DNA of 64,000 nucleotides, from NCBI GenBank assembly GCA_963833465.1, contig CAWHXW010000003.1, forward strand, positions 558,001 through 622,000. Reading direction: 5' to 3'. The position numbers and the translations under genes are program-made. Positions 52,643-60,756 of the stretch are shown here, piece by piece. Within the stretch, counting starts at the first letter, position 1; each line of letters starts with the position of its first letter. Origin of the DNA: Fen-1298 sp963833465 (lineage in GTDB: Bacteria; Bacteroidota; Ignavibacteria; UBA10030). The notes below the pieces were generated by a model. It worked only from the letters and a program-made list of their open reading frames with translations. It was not told where the DNA came from and did no database searches.

Positions 52643-53929
52643 GTGTCTGAAAATTCAAAAATCAATATCGTTACACTTGGATGTCCAAAGAATATTGTTG
52701 ACTCAGAATACCTCCTCGGTCAGCTAAGGCATAGTAATATTCAGATTGTTACAAATGTTGACGATGCCGATACCGTTATCATCAACACCTGCGGATTTAT
52801 TAAGGATGCAAAGAAGGAATCCATCGATGTAATTATGGAAGCGGTAGGAAAGAAGAATCGCAGCAAACTGAAAAAAATTGTAGTGATGGGATGCCTTTCG
52901 GAGCGATTTAAAAAAGAACTTACTGCTGAAATCCCTGAAGTCGATTCGTTCTTTGGCACAAATCAATTGACCGATGTGCTGAAATATTTTAATGTGGATT
53001 ATAAAAGTGAGTTGCTTGGCGAGCGATTTTTAACAACGCCATCGCATTTTGCTTATTTAAAGATTTCTGAGGGTTGCGATAATCCGTGTTCTTTTTGTGC
53101 AATCCCGCTCATGCGTGGACATCACAGAAGTAAACCGATTGAAGAAATTTTTCATGAAGCGCAGCTGTTGGCAGAAAAAGGCGTAAAAGAACTAGTAATT
53201 ATTGCGCAGGACACCACATACTATGGATTGGATTTATACGGCGAGCGGCAGCTTGCAAAACTTCTTGGTGAGTTAAATGGTATTGATGGAATTGAATGGA
53301 TTCGGCTTATGTATACCTATCCCGCAAAATTTCCTCTTGATGTCATTGAAGCATTTCAGAAATTTCCAAAGTTGTGCCGTTATATTGACATTCCAATCCA
53401 GCATTATTCTGACAATGTATTAAAGTCAATGAGACGAGGCATCACACAGCGCTCAACACGAGATTTACTGATGCGTTTAAAGAGTGAAATATCTGATATT
53501 GCACTCCGCACTACGCTCATAGTCGGATATCCGAATGAAACAGAAGAGGATTTTAAATTACTGTGCGATTTTGTGAAAGAGGCACGCTTCCATCGTCTTG
53601 GTGTTTTCATGTATTCGGAGGAAGAAGGTACCGCAGTATTTGACCTTGGGGATTTGGTTCCAGAAGAAAAAAAACAGGAACGGCAAGCAGCAATTATGGA
53701 AATCCAAAAAGGTATTTCTGAAAATCATAATGAATCTTTGATCGGAAAAAAGATAAAAGTCTTGGTTGATTCTCGGGACGGAGATTTCTTTATTGGAAGA
53801 ACGGAATGGGATGCGCCGGAGATCGACCAAGAAGTATTCGTGAGCAGCGATCAACCTTTAAAGGCAGGAACATTTCATACAGTTACCGTTACCGATGTGG
53901 TTGAGTACGATTTATTTGCATCAGTATAA
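52643..53929 (+). CDS. rimO: Ribosomal protein S12 methylthiotransferase RimO
   Basis: RimO is a radical-SAM methylthiotransferase that modifies Asp88/89 of ribosomal protein S12. The protein has the N-terminal MTTase domain (INIVTLGCPKNIVDSEYLLG, TCGFI, MGCLSER), the radical-SAM cluster motif CDNPCSFCAIP (CxxxCxxC) with MRGHHRSKP, and a C-terminal TRAM domain (GKKIKVLVD to DVVEYDLFAS). TTG at 52625 opens the frame, but AGAAAGG five bases before GTG 52643 makes this the preferred start (428 residues). It is 24 bases after cdsA. Function well supported. Confidence 0.95.
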   Translation: MSENSKINIVTLGCPKNIVDSEYLLGQLRHSNIQIVTNVDDADTVIINTCGFIKDAKKESIDVIMEAVGKKNRSKLKKIVVMGCLSERFKKELTAEIPEVDSFFGTNQLTDVLKYFNVDYKSELLGERFLTTPSHFAYLKISEGCDNPCSFCAIPLMRGHHRSKPIEEIFHEAQLLAEKGVKELVIIAQDTTYYGLDLYGERQLAKLLGELNGIDGIEWIRLMYTYPAKFPLDVIEAFQKFPKLCRYIDIPIQHYSDNVLKSMRRGITQRSTRDLLMRLKSEISDIALRTTLIVGYPNETEEDFKLLCDFVKEARFHRLGVFMYSEEEGTAVFDLGDLVPEEKKQERQAAIMEIQKGISENHNESLIGKKIKVLVDSRDGDFFIGRTEWDAPEIDQEVFVSSDQPLKAGTFHTVTVTDVVEYDLFASV

Positions 53930-53953
53930 TAATTGCATTATGAGGAAGATATT

Positions 53954-55270
53954 ATGTTACACTCACGGACTAGTTGGAAAAGATTAGCATTTAAAACAAT
54001 CTTCGCGGCTGGAATTATTGCTTTATGCTTGCACGCACAAGTTGTCGAGAGCACGAATCCAGATGAAGCTGTATCTAATCTGTTCGTAGAAGCGTTCGCA
54101 TTTGCATCAGATCAACCTGGCAAAGGGCGCATTGATATATATGTTCAGGTTTCATATCCGGGGATAAATTTTATTAAAGAAGAAGATCAATATACGGGCA
54201 GATTTGAAATTTCTGCCGCTGTGTTTTCTCAGGAGAACCAGCAGATTTGGCAACAAAGCCAGCTTGTGGAATTACATCAGAAAGACTTTTCTCAAACCGT
54301 TTCTAATCGATTTTTCAGTTTGAAACAATTTTCAACTGATTTGGTACCGGGAAAATATGAACTCATTCTGCAAGTAAAAGATCTGGAATCTAAAAAGATT
54401 GATGCATTCAAACATTCCATCATCGTAAGAGACTTTGAGAATGATACGCTTGCATTAAGCGATGTGATGTTTGTCAGTCGAATGACGATCGATGGCACGC
54501 GTAGAAATATTGTCCCAAATTTGTCCGGAATGATTAGCAAAGAACAAACCAGCTTCTATCTCTTTTTCGAAATCTACAATCACACTCAATGTGATTCAGT
54601 TCAATTGATCTGTAAGTTTATGAATACAAAACATGAGATTGTCGCACAGCGGACAAAAAATGAAAAGCTAACCGGCAAGCAAACACAAATAATTTGGCAG
54701 ATCGACACTCTTGCAGTTGATCCAGATAAATATCTGCTTTTAGTGGAAGCTAAAGGAAAATCCAAAGCCGATTCAGGTAAATCATTTTTTGCATCTGTAT
54801 CCCGTATTTGCATCATTCGAATGAAGGATATGCCGTTGACGATTACTAATATTGATAAGGCGGTAGATCAGCTTCGGTACATTGCAAAAGGAGATGAAAT
54901 CGATTATATCAAAGAAGCAGCGACTCCAGATGAGAAACAAAAGAGGTTTCTTGAATTCTGGTCGAAGCACAATCCCAATCCGAAAGCACCACATAATCAA
55001 TTGATGGAAGAATACTATTCACGTGTCGAATATGCGAATAAGAATTATAAAAATTTTATAGAAGGATGGAAAACTGATCGTGGAATAATTTTAATTCAAT
55101 TCGGTCCGCCACAAAATATCGAACGCCATCCATTCGAATCGGACTACAAACCGTACGAAATTTGGTACTACTATGAACAAAATCGAGAATTCATCTTTGT
55201 GGATGAGACCGGATTTGGTGACTATCGGCTTCAATATCCCCAAACTGATTTATGGGGAAGGATACAGTGA
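53954..55270 (+). CDS. GWxTD domain-containing exported protein
   Basis: About 438 residues. TTG at 53933 opens the frame, but GAGGAAG fits the ATG at 53954, which begins a signal peptide (FKTIFAAGIIALCLHAQ). The N-terminal half is beta-rich (VQVSYPGINFIKEEDQY, VPGKYELILQVKD). The C-terminal half is the GWxTD domain: KRFLEFWSKHNPNP, then EGWKTDRGIILIQFGPPQNIERHPFE and YEIWYYYEQNREFIFVDETGFGDYRL. The domain is common in the FCB group and in Acidobacteria; its role is unknown, but it often lies near outer-membrane biogenesis genes. The stop overlaps the GTG start of the BamA-like gene (GTGA at 55267-55270), so the two are coupled and may cooperate. Confidence 0.85.
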   Translation: MLHSRTSWKRLAFKTIFAAGIIALCLHAQVVESTNPDEAVSNLFVEAFAFASDQPGKGRIDIYVQVSYPGINFIKEEDQYTGRFEISAAVFSQENQQIWQQSQLVELHQKDFSQTVSNRFFSLKQFSTDLVPGKYELILQVKDLESKKIDAFKHSIIVRDFENDTLALSDVMFVSRMTIDGTRRNIVPNLSGMISKEQTSFYLFFEIYNHTQCDSVQLICKFMNTKHEIVAQRTKNEKLTGKQTQIIWQIDTLAVDPDKYLLLVEAKGKSKADSGKSFFASVSRICIIRMKDMPLTITNIDKAVDQLRYIAKGDEIDYIKEAATPDEKQKRFLEFWSKHNPNPKAPHNQLMEEYYSRVEYANKNYKNFIEGWKTDRGIILIQFGPPQNIERHPFESDYKPYEIWYYYEQNREFIFVDETGFGDYRLQYPQTDLWGRIQ

Positions 55271-57072
55271 AACATTGGTGTACGCAATATTTAACCGGTG
55301 TGGAAGCTATTTTTAAATTTGTATATTTTTATTTATTCGGCACTTTATTCATCGTGTTCTTATTTGTTGCTGATGCGCAAACCTCGTTAACTGTCCGGTC
55401 GATTGGTTTTGAAGGAAACCACGCATTCTCTTCAAATCAGCTTACTTCCATAATCTTGATTAAAAAAGATGGAATGTTTTCCGAACCGATGCTGACATCT
55501 GATCTTGAACGCATTCTTGATCTTTATAAGAGTCAGGCGTTCTTGCACGCTTGCGTGGATTCTGTGTGGATAAAACGTGATACTTTGCGGCGTGAAGCAG
55601 AAGTAAGCGTCTTTCTTAATGAAGGGAAACAATCTGTTCTGAGGCATATTGAATTGAATGGCTGTAAGAATTTTTCTAATGCCGAACTGTTTGCAGTCAT
55701 GAAATTGCACGAAGGTGATCTATTCATTCCCTCTATCTTGGAACAAGATATCCAGTCAATTCTGCAATTGTATGAACAAAAAGGATATCCGCTTGCTAAA
55801 GTGGTAATTCAAAATGTATCTTTCACAGACTCGATAAAAGAAATGTCTGCAAGAGTGCAAATTCATATTGATGAGGGGAAAAAACTGCAAGTTTCAGAGA
55901 TGCGTATCGAAGGCAATAAAGTAACCAAAGACTATGTTATTACACGTGAAGCGAGATTGCATCAGAACGAGTTGTTTAGCGGCGATCTTCCAGAAAAAAT
56001 TAAACGGCGGTTAGATCATCTGCAACTCTTCTCTTCAGTTTCTTTGCCGGAATTATATTTGACAGAGGCGGATAAAGGTGGATTGTCTGTCCGGGTTGTG
56101 GAAGGCAATCAAAACAGTTTCGACGGTGTACTTGGTTACATGCCTTCTAATAATTCAAATGGAAGCGGTTACCTTACCGGACTCGTCAACATCTCGCTAA
56201 GAAATCTTTTTGGTACAGGGCGTAAAATTTCTGCCCGCTGGTATCAAGAGAATCAAAGTACGCAGGAAACTGAACTTCATTACTTCGAGCCGTGGGTGGC
56301 TTCGTATCCTGTAAATGCACTGCTTGGATTTTTTCAACGTAAACAGGATTCAACGTTTGTAAAAACTCAGTACGATGTATCAACAGAATGGATGCTGTCG
56401 GATGAGTTTTCAGTCGGCATTTCATTTTCTCAGTGCGGTGTTTATCCTACAGAAGGGTACGGAACTTCAGTAATGGCAGGAAGCAAAACTGCAAGCTTTG
56501 GTGTATCCATTAAGTATGATTCACGCGATAATCCTACAACGCCGACAAACGGAATTTTATATTTAACGGAATATCAAACTGGGTCTAAACAAACTGTAGC
56601 CAGCGACAGTTTTCCAACAGAAACTAAAAGCACTACACAGCGTTTGGTATTCGATCTATCGTATTATCTTTCAACCTTTTTTCGGCAGGTATTTGCGACT
56701 GAATTGCATCTTCGAGATTTCAGCAGCAGCACAATTGATGCGAGTGATTTATTTCGGCTTGGCGGTGCTTCGACGTTGCGCGGTTATAGAGAAGGGCAGT
56801 TTCTCGGTTCCCGCATCGTGTGGACGAACTTGGAATATCGCTTTCTTGTTGCACCGCGTTCTTTTTTCTATGGTTTTGTCGATGTCGGCTACATAGTTCA
56901 ACCCCAAATTGCCACAATAAGTATGAACGCATCAGAACAAAGTAAAATTGGTTACGGTATAGGCGTGCGAATGGATTCGGCGCTCGGTTTAATTGACGTA
57001 AGCTTTGCTCTTGGCGAGGGCGATACGTTTAGTACAGCTAAAATTCATATTAGATTGATCAATGAATTCTAA
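55267..57072 (+). CDS. BamA/TamA-family outer-membrane protein with three POTRA domains
   Basis: About 601 residues. ATG at 55252 opens the frame, but GGGGAAGG lies correctly for GTG 55267, which overlaps the upstream stop; this start is preferred. A hydrophobic signal (about 20-37, LFGTLFIVFLFVADAQ) is followed by three POTRA repeats (about 40-115, 118-205 and 206-290; VRSIGFEGNHAF, LRHIELNGCKNF, VSEMRIEGNKVT) and an Omp85 barrel with GGASTLRGYREGQFLGS, the conserved RGY/F motif, ending LINEF. It is shorter than BamA (about 800) and close to TamA in size. It inserts or exports outer-membrane proteins; a specific partnership with the GWxTD protein is inferred. Confidence 0.85.
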   Translation: MKHWCTQYLTGVEAIFKFVYFYLFGTLFIVFLFVADAQTSLTVRSIGFEGNHAFSSNQLTSIILIKKDGMFSEPMLTSDLERILDLYKSQAFLHACVDSVWIKRDTLRREAEVSVFLNEGKQSVLRHIELNGCKNFSNAELFAVMKLHEGDLFIPSILEQDIQSILQLYEQKGYPLAKVVIQNVSFTDSIKEMSARVQIHIDEGKKLQVSEMRIEGNKVTKDYVITREARLHQNELFSGDLPEKIKRRLDHLQLFSSVSLPELYLTEADKGGLSVRVVEGNQNSFDGVLGYMPSNNSNGSGYLTGLVNISLRNLFGTGRKISARWYQENQSTQETELHYFEPWVASYPVNALLGFFQRKQDSTFVKTQYDVSTEWMLSDEFSVGISFSQCGVYPTEGYGTSVMAGSKTASFGVSIKYDSRDNPTTPTNGILYLTEYQTGSKQTVASDSFPTETKSTTQRLVFDLSYYLSTFFRQVFATELHLRDFSSSTIDASDLFRLGGASTLRGYREGQFLGSRIVWTNLEYRFLVAPRSFFYGFVDVGYIVQPQIATISMNASEQSKIGYGIGVRMDSALGLIDVSFALGEGDTFSTAKIHIRLINEF

Positions 57073-57904
57073 AAAGCTAAAAGCATATTTTCAGATTAGC
57101 CGTCCGGTCAACGTGCTTATCACGTTAGTATCCATTCCTGTTGCCTGCTGGATAGCAGGTGGAATTGCATCTTCAAGGTTTATTATTTTCTTAGCTGGTT
57201 TGACAGGTGCATTGGTGGCAGCTGGTGCAAACGCCATCAATGATGTGTTTGATATAGATATTGATCGCATCAATCGGCCGGAGCGTCCATTGCCGCGTGG
57301 TGCGCTTACAATTTATGATGCAAAGAAGATGTGGTTGATTCTTTCTATTGCAGCACTCATAATAAATTTATTCTTGAATTTAACCGCTCTGCTGATTGTG
57401 ATTCTCTCTATTGTCCTTCTTTATCTTTATTCAGCACGATTAAAGAGAACAGTGCTCGCCGGTAATTTGGTTATAGGATTGATGACTGGTATGGCATTCA
57501 TATACGGCGGCATTGTAATCGGTAGAATTGAACGTGCCGTAGTTCCGGCAGTCTTCGCGTTTTTAGTGAATCTTGCGCGTGAATTGCTGAAAGATGTGGA
57601 AGATTTAGAAGGTGATCGAAAAGAAAATGCAGTTACGTTGCCTATTAAATATGGTGTTATTCCAGCCCTTGTGATTGCGACTGTTTCACTATTTGTGTTG
57701 ATTAGTGCCACAATTGCAGCGGTAATATTTACTTTATATAATTCTGCGTTTTTTTATATTGTGCTTGTTGCCGACTGTTTGATATGTGTGTCCATAATTC
57801 TGATGTGGCACGATCGTTCTTCAAAAGCTATTGGATGCATTAGCACAATCTTAAAAATAATTATGATTATTGGTCTGATTGCGATTATCACCGGCTCGAT
57901 GTAA
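57062..57904 (+). CDS. UbiA-family prenyltransferase (possible archaeal-type DGGGP synthase)
   Basis: A 280-residue multi-pass enzyme of the UbiA superfamily, which joins prenyl chains to aromatic or glycerol acceptors in the membrane. The first Asp-rich motif is NDVFDIDIDRINRPERPLPRG and the second is DVEDLEGDRKENAVTLPIKYG. Size and the RPERPLPRG phrase fit the group that includes (S)-2,3-di-O-geranylgeranylglyceryl phosphate synthase as well as bacterial homologues of unknown acceptor. FCB bacteria are known to carry archaeal-type lipid genes, so an ether-lipid role is possible, but menaquinone or another acceptor cannot be excluded. The ATG lies 11 bases inside the end of the BamA-like gene; rnhB follows after three bases. 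Confidence 0.85.
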   Translation: MNSKKLKAYFQISRPVNVLITLVSIPVACWIAGGIASSRFIIFLAGLTGALVAAGANAINDVFDIDIDRINRPERPLPRGALTIYDAKKMWLILSIAALIINLFLNLTALLIVILSIVLLYLYSARLKRTVLAGNLVIGLMTGMAFIYGGIVIGRIERAVVPAVFAFLVNLARELLKDVEDLEGDRKENAVTLPIKYGVIPALVIATVSLFVLISATIAAVIFTLYNSAFFYIVLVADCLICVSIILMWHDRSSKAIGCISTILKIIMIIGLIAIITGSM

Positions 57905-57907
57905 ATC

Positions 57908-58543
57908 ATGAAACGTTCTTGTGTCAATCTTGAAATTGAACGCGCGCTTTGGTTGCAAGGTATCGAGCACATTGCAGGTGTAGATGAAGCCGGACGCGGC
58001 CCGCTTGCCGGTCCTGTCGTGGCGGCGGCAGTTATTTTCTCCAAGGAATTTATTATTGAAGGTGTGGATGATTCTAAAAAATGTACAGCAAAGCAGCGGG
58101 AAGAATTATTCGCATTGATTATGGAGCAAGCCGTTAGTGTTGGTATTGGCATTGTTGATCACGAAGTGATTGACCGTATAAATATTCTCCAAGCGACAAT
58201 TTTTGCAATGAGGAAATCAGTAGAGAATTTGAATATTCAGCCGGATTATACACTTTTCGATGGTAATTCATTTAATCATGAAACGTTGAAATTTCAAAAC
58301 ATTATTGGGGGTGACGCAAAATCGTTCACAATTGCTGCCGCATCGATTATTGCGAAAGTAACACGAGATCGTTTAATGTGCGAACTTGATATTCGTTTTC
58401 CACAATATGGCTTCGCCAGACATAAGGGATATGGAACGCGCCAGCACATTGAAGCAATCCGCGAACACGGTCTATGCGAAATTCATCGCAGGTCGTTTCA
58501 TCCATCTGCTCTTCAGCAAAAGCTTTCAAGTCAAAAATATTGA
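57908..58543 (+). CDS. rnhB: Ribonuclease HII
   Basis: RNase HII nicks RNA in RNA-DNA hybrids and removes single ribonucleotides misincorporated in DNA. The 211-residue protein has the diagnostic motif AGVDEAGRGPLAGPVVAAAV with the DE metal ligands, then VDDSKKCTAKQREELF, GDAKSFTIAAASIIAKVTRDR and the late acidic region FPQYGFARHKGYGTRQHIEAI. Length and motif order are normal for a bacterial enzyme. It follows the UbiA gene by three bases and is probably cotranscribed with it; a 120-base gap precedes the YraN gene. Confidence 0.96.
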   Translation: MKRSCVNLEIERALWLQGIEHIAGVDEAGRGPLAGPVVAAAVIFSKEFIIEGVDDSKKCTAKQREELFALIMEQAVSVGIGIVDHEVIDRINILQATIFAMRKSVENLNIQPDYTLFDGNSFNHETLKFQNIIGGDAKSFTIAAASIIAKVTRDRLMCELDIRFPQYGFARHKGYGTRQHIEAIREHGLCEIHRRSFHPSALQQKLSSQKY

Positions 58544-58663
58544 TTATTCCCATTATTTGAGGTTTAATTGTTTGCAGATTCTACTTTGAATTGCATGTTC
58601 TTCACACATTAATTATCTTAATAAAGCAAATTTATCCTCATCCTTTTATTTTCAAATTAAGGA

Positions 58664-59047
58664 ATGTTCGACAAGTTTGAAAACGCTATGTCATCGATCA
58701 ATCGTCGAGTTGAAGGAAAAGCCGGGGAAGATTTGGCGGCGAAGTTTCTTGAGCAAAAGGGTTTAAAGGTTTTAGAACGCAATTATCGTTTTGAACGGGG
58801 TGAGATTGATCTAATTGCAGAAGAAGGCGATGAGTTAGTTTTTGTAGAGGTAAAAACGCGACGTTCCACAAAATTTGGAACGCCGGAAGATGCGGTAACA
58901 GAAAAGAAACAAGAACAAGTACATACAGTCGCCGACGGTTATTTGTTCGAACATGACGTTAATAATCGTCCATGCCGGTTCGATGTCGTTGCAATTGAGT
59001 TCAAAAATGGCAAGACAGAGATACGTCATATTCAAAATGCTTTTTAA
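58664..59047 (+). CDS. YraN/UPF0102-family nuclease-like protein
   Basis: A 127-residue protein of the UPF0102 family, which has the restriction-endonuclease (PD-(D/E)xK) fold. It shows the family pattern: KAGEDLAAKFLEQKGLKVLERNYRFERGEIDLIAEEGDELVFVEVKTRR, where the Asp in EIDLI and the E-V-K core are the presumed metal site, then FDVVAIEF. The cellular role is not established, although the family commonly sits beside rnhB, as here. Starts at 58664 and 58688 are both possible; AAGGA abuts the first ATG. Confidence 0.92.
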   Translation: MFDKFENAMSSINRRVEGKAGEDLAAKFLEQKGLKVLERNYRFERGEIDLIAEEGDELVFVEVKTRRSTKFGTPEDAVTEKKQEQVHTVADGYLFEHDVNNRPCRFDVVAIEFKNGKTEIRHIQNAF

Positions 59048-59070
59048 TTTCTTCTGAGAAAGAAGCTATT

Positions 59071-60525
59071 GTGAAAGTAATTGAAGGTTGGGCCATGAAA
59101 GTGTTCGATTCGCATGCAGCACTTTTCACGGATTATAGTCAGCTTATAATGGCACAGGGTTATTTCCTTTCTGGTAAAATAGACACAACTACTGTCTTTG
59201 ATTACTATCTTCGCGAAAATCCATTCGGAAACGGGTACATAGTCTTTGCTGGACTTAGTGATATACTGGAAATTTTAGAAACATTGCGTTTTGAAAATGA
59301 AGAGATCGAATATCTTAGATCACTAGGATTTAATGAAGAATTTCTCCAATATATCAAACACTTCCATTTTTCAGGTACCATTTATGCAATGCATGAAGGC
59401 GAAATTGTTTTCCCGCTGGAACCTATTGTCCGCGTTGAAGGAAGTCTAATTGAAACGCAAATCATTGAAACGCTGCTGCTTAACATGTTGAACTTCCAAT
59501 CGCTGATCGCAACTAAAGCATCGCGTTTACGCTACGCGGTTGGCAACCGCAAGCTGATAGATTTTGGATTGCGGCATGCCCAGGGATTGGGCGGCATTCA
59601 TGCAAGCAAAGCCGCTATAATTGGCGGAGTAGATATGACCTCGAACCTGTACTCTGCTTTTCATTACTTGCTTGGAGTATCCGGAACACAGGAAAACTCT
59701 TGGATTCAAAGTTTCGGTGATGAATTGACTGCGTTTCGTAAATTTGCTGAGATCTATCCCGAAAACTGTACACTTCTTGTTGATACTTATAATGTAATGC
59801 GAAGCGGATTGCCAAATGCAATAAAAGTAGCAAAGGAAATGGAAACACACGGTCAGAAATTGAAAGCTATCCGATTTGAAAGCGGCGATCTCGCTCTTAT
59901 CAGCAAGAGAGCACGCGGGCTTCTCGATGCCGAAAAACTTGGCTATGTACAGATTATTGTTTCCAATGACTTAGATGAAATTTTAATAAGCAACCTTATC
60001 CAGCAAGGTGCGCCTATAGATGTATTTGGAGTAGGGACACGATTAATAACCGGACATAATTATCCGATTCTAAAAGGTTTGTATAGACTAAGTGTTATTG
60101 GAAATCAACCTACAATACGATTTTCAGATCAATATGGAAAAACAACATTGCCCGGGCGGAAAAAAGTGATGCGCTATTTCGACACTAATGGACAATTTAA
60201 TTCGGATGGAATAATGCTTGAAAACGAAGAGGGCATCGAAAATTTTTACAATCTGACTATTGCTTCAGAACAAAGCCGTTACGTTGGAGAATTCACTGCT
60301 AGGCCGCTTATGTCTAAAGTTATGGAAGAAGGACATAACATTAATAAAATGCCAACACCTGAAGAAAATGCTCGGTACGTTTCTAATCGATTTGCTTCGT
60401 TACCGGGAGAATACAAACGCTTTGAAAATCCTCAAATGTATAAAGTCGGTATCAGCCCTTCTTTGATGAGATTACGCACATTCTTATTTGAACAGATACT
60501 GAAAGGTTCAATGGTGAAGAAGTGA
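59071..60525 (+). CDS. pncB: Nicotinate phosphoribosyltransferase
   Basis: This enzyme makes nicotinate mononucleotide from nicotinate and PRPP in NAD salvage. The 484-residue protein starts with LFTDYSQLIMAQGYFLSG, then FDYYLRENPFGNGYIVFAGL and HFSGTIYAMHEGEIVFPLEPIVRVEG. The substrate region includes RHAQGLGGIHASKAA and the phosphate-binding IRFESGDLALISKRAR, and GVGTRLITGHNYP occurs further on. Length is normal for the bacterial enzyme. The frame begins with GTG at 59071; an ATG at 59095 preceded by GAAGG is an alternative start that keeps all conserved residues. Confidence 0.94.
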   Translation: MKVIEGWAMKVFDSHAALFTDYSQLIMAQGYFLSGKIDTTTVFDYYLRENPFGNGYIVFAGLSDILEILETLRFENEEIEYLRSLGFNEEFLQYIKHFHFSGTIYAMHEGEIVFPLEPIVRVEGSLIETQIIETLLLNMLNFQSLIATKASRLRYAVGNRKLIDFGLRHAQGLGGIHASKAAIIGGVDMTSNLYSAFHYLLGVSGTQENSWIQSFGDELTAFRKFAEIYPENCTLLVDTYNVMRSGLPNAIKVAKEMETHGQKLKAIRFESGDLALISKRARGLLDAEKLGYVQIIVSNDLDEILISNLIQQGAPIDVFGVGTRLITGHNYPILKGLYRLSVIGNQPTIRFSDQYGKTTLPGRKKVMRYFDTNGQFNSDGIMLENEEGIENFYNLTIASEQSRYVGEFTARPLMSKVMEEGHNINKMPTPEENARYVSNRFASLPGEYKRFENPQMYKVGISPSLMRLRTFLFEQILKGSMVKK

Positions 60526-60561
60526 AAGAAAAGTAATGTTTATTATCAAACTAAATATTTA

Positions 60562-60602
60562 ACATTCTATAATGTAAATATTAAAACCTTTACATTCTAT
60601 AA
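60562..60602 (+). repeat. Direct repeat upstream of cstA
   Basis: ACATTCTATAA occurs at 60562-60572 and again at 60592-60602, exactly 30 bases apart, about three helical turns, in the region 155-195 bases before cstA. This spacing suits a dimeric or tandem regulator on one DNA face, but no regulator is identified. Confidence 0.4.
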
Positions 60603-60756
60603 CAAGTTTCTTTAAATGATTGTCCATCTGCACGACAGAATATTTTATCTCAGAAAATAAAAACTCCCGTTCGTTGCCTACAGTATGAAATTATCTTTGT
60701 TTTTTGATTCTTCTTTTTTGCTAACTTCCTATCGCATTAATTAAAATGGAATTATC

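Noticed and set aside
60692..60699. TATCTTTG upstream of cstA as a Bacteroidetes-type -7 element
   Set aside because: It fits TAnnTTTG, but no TTTG lies at the normal distance and the phylum's promoter rules are not known; such matches are frequent in AT-rich DNA.
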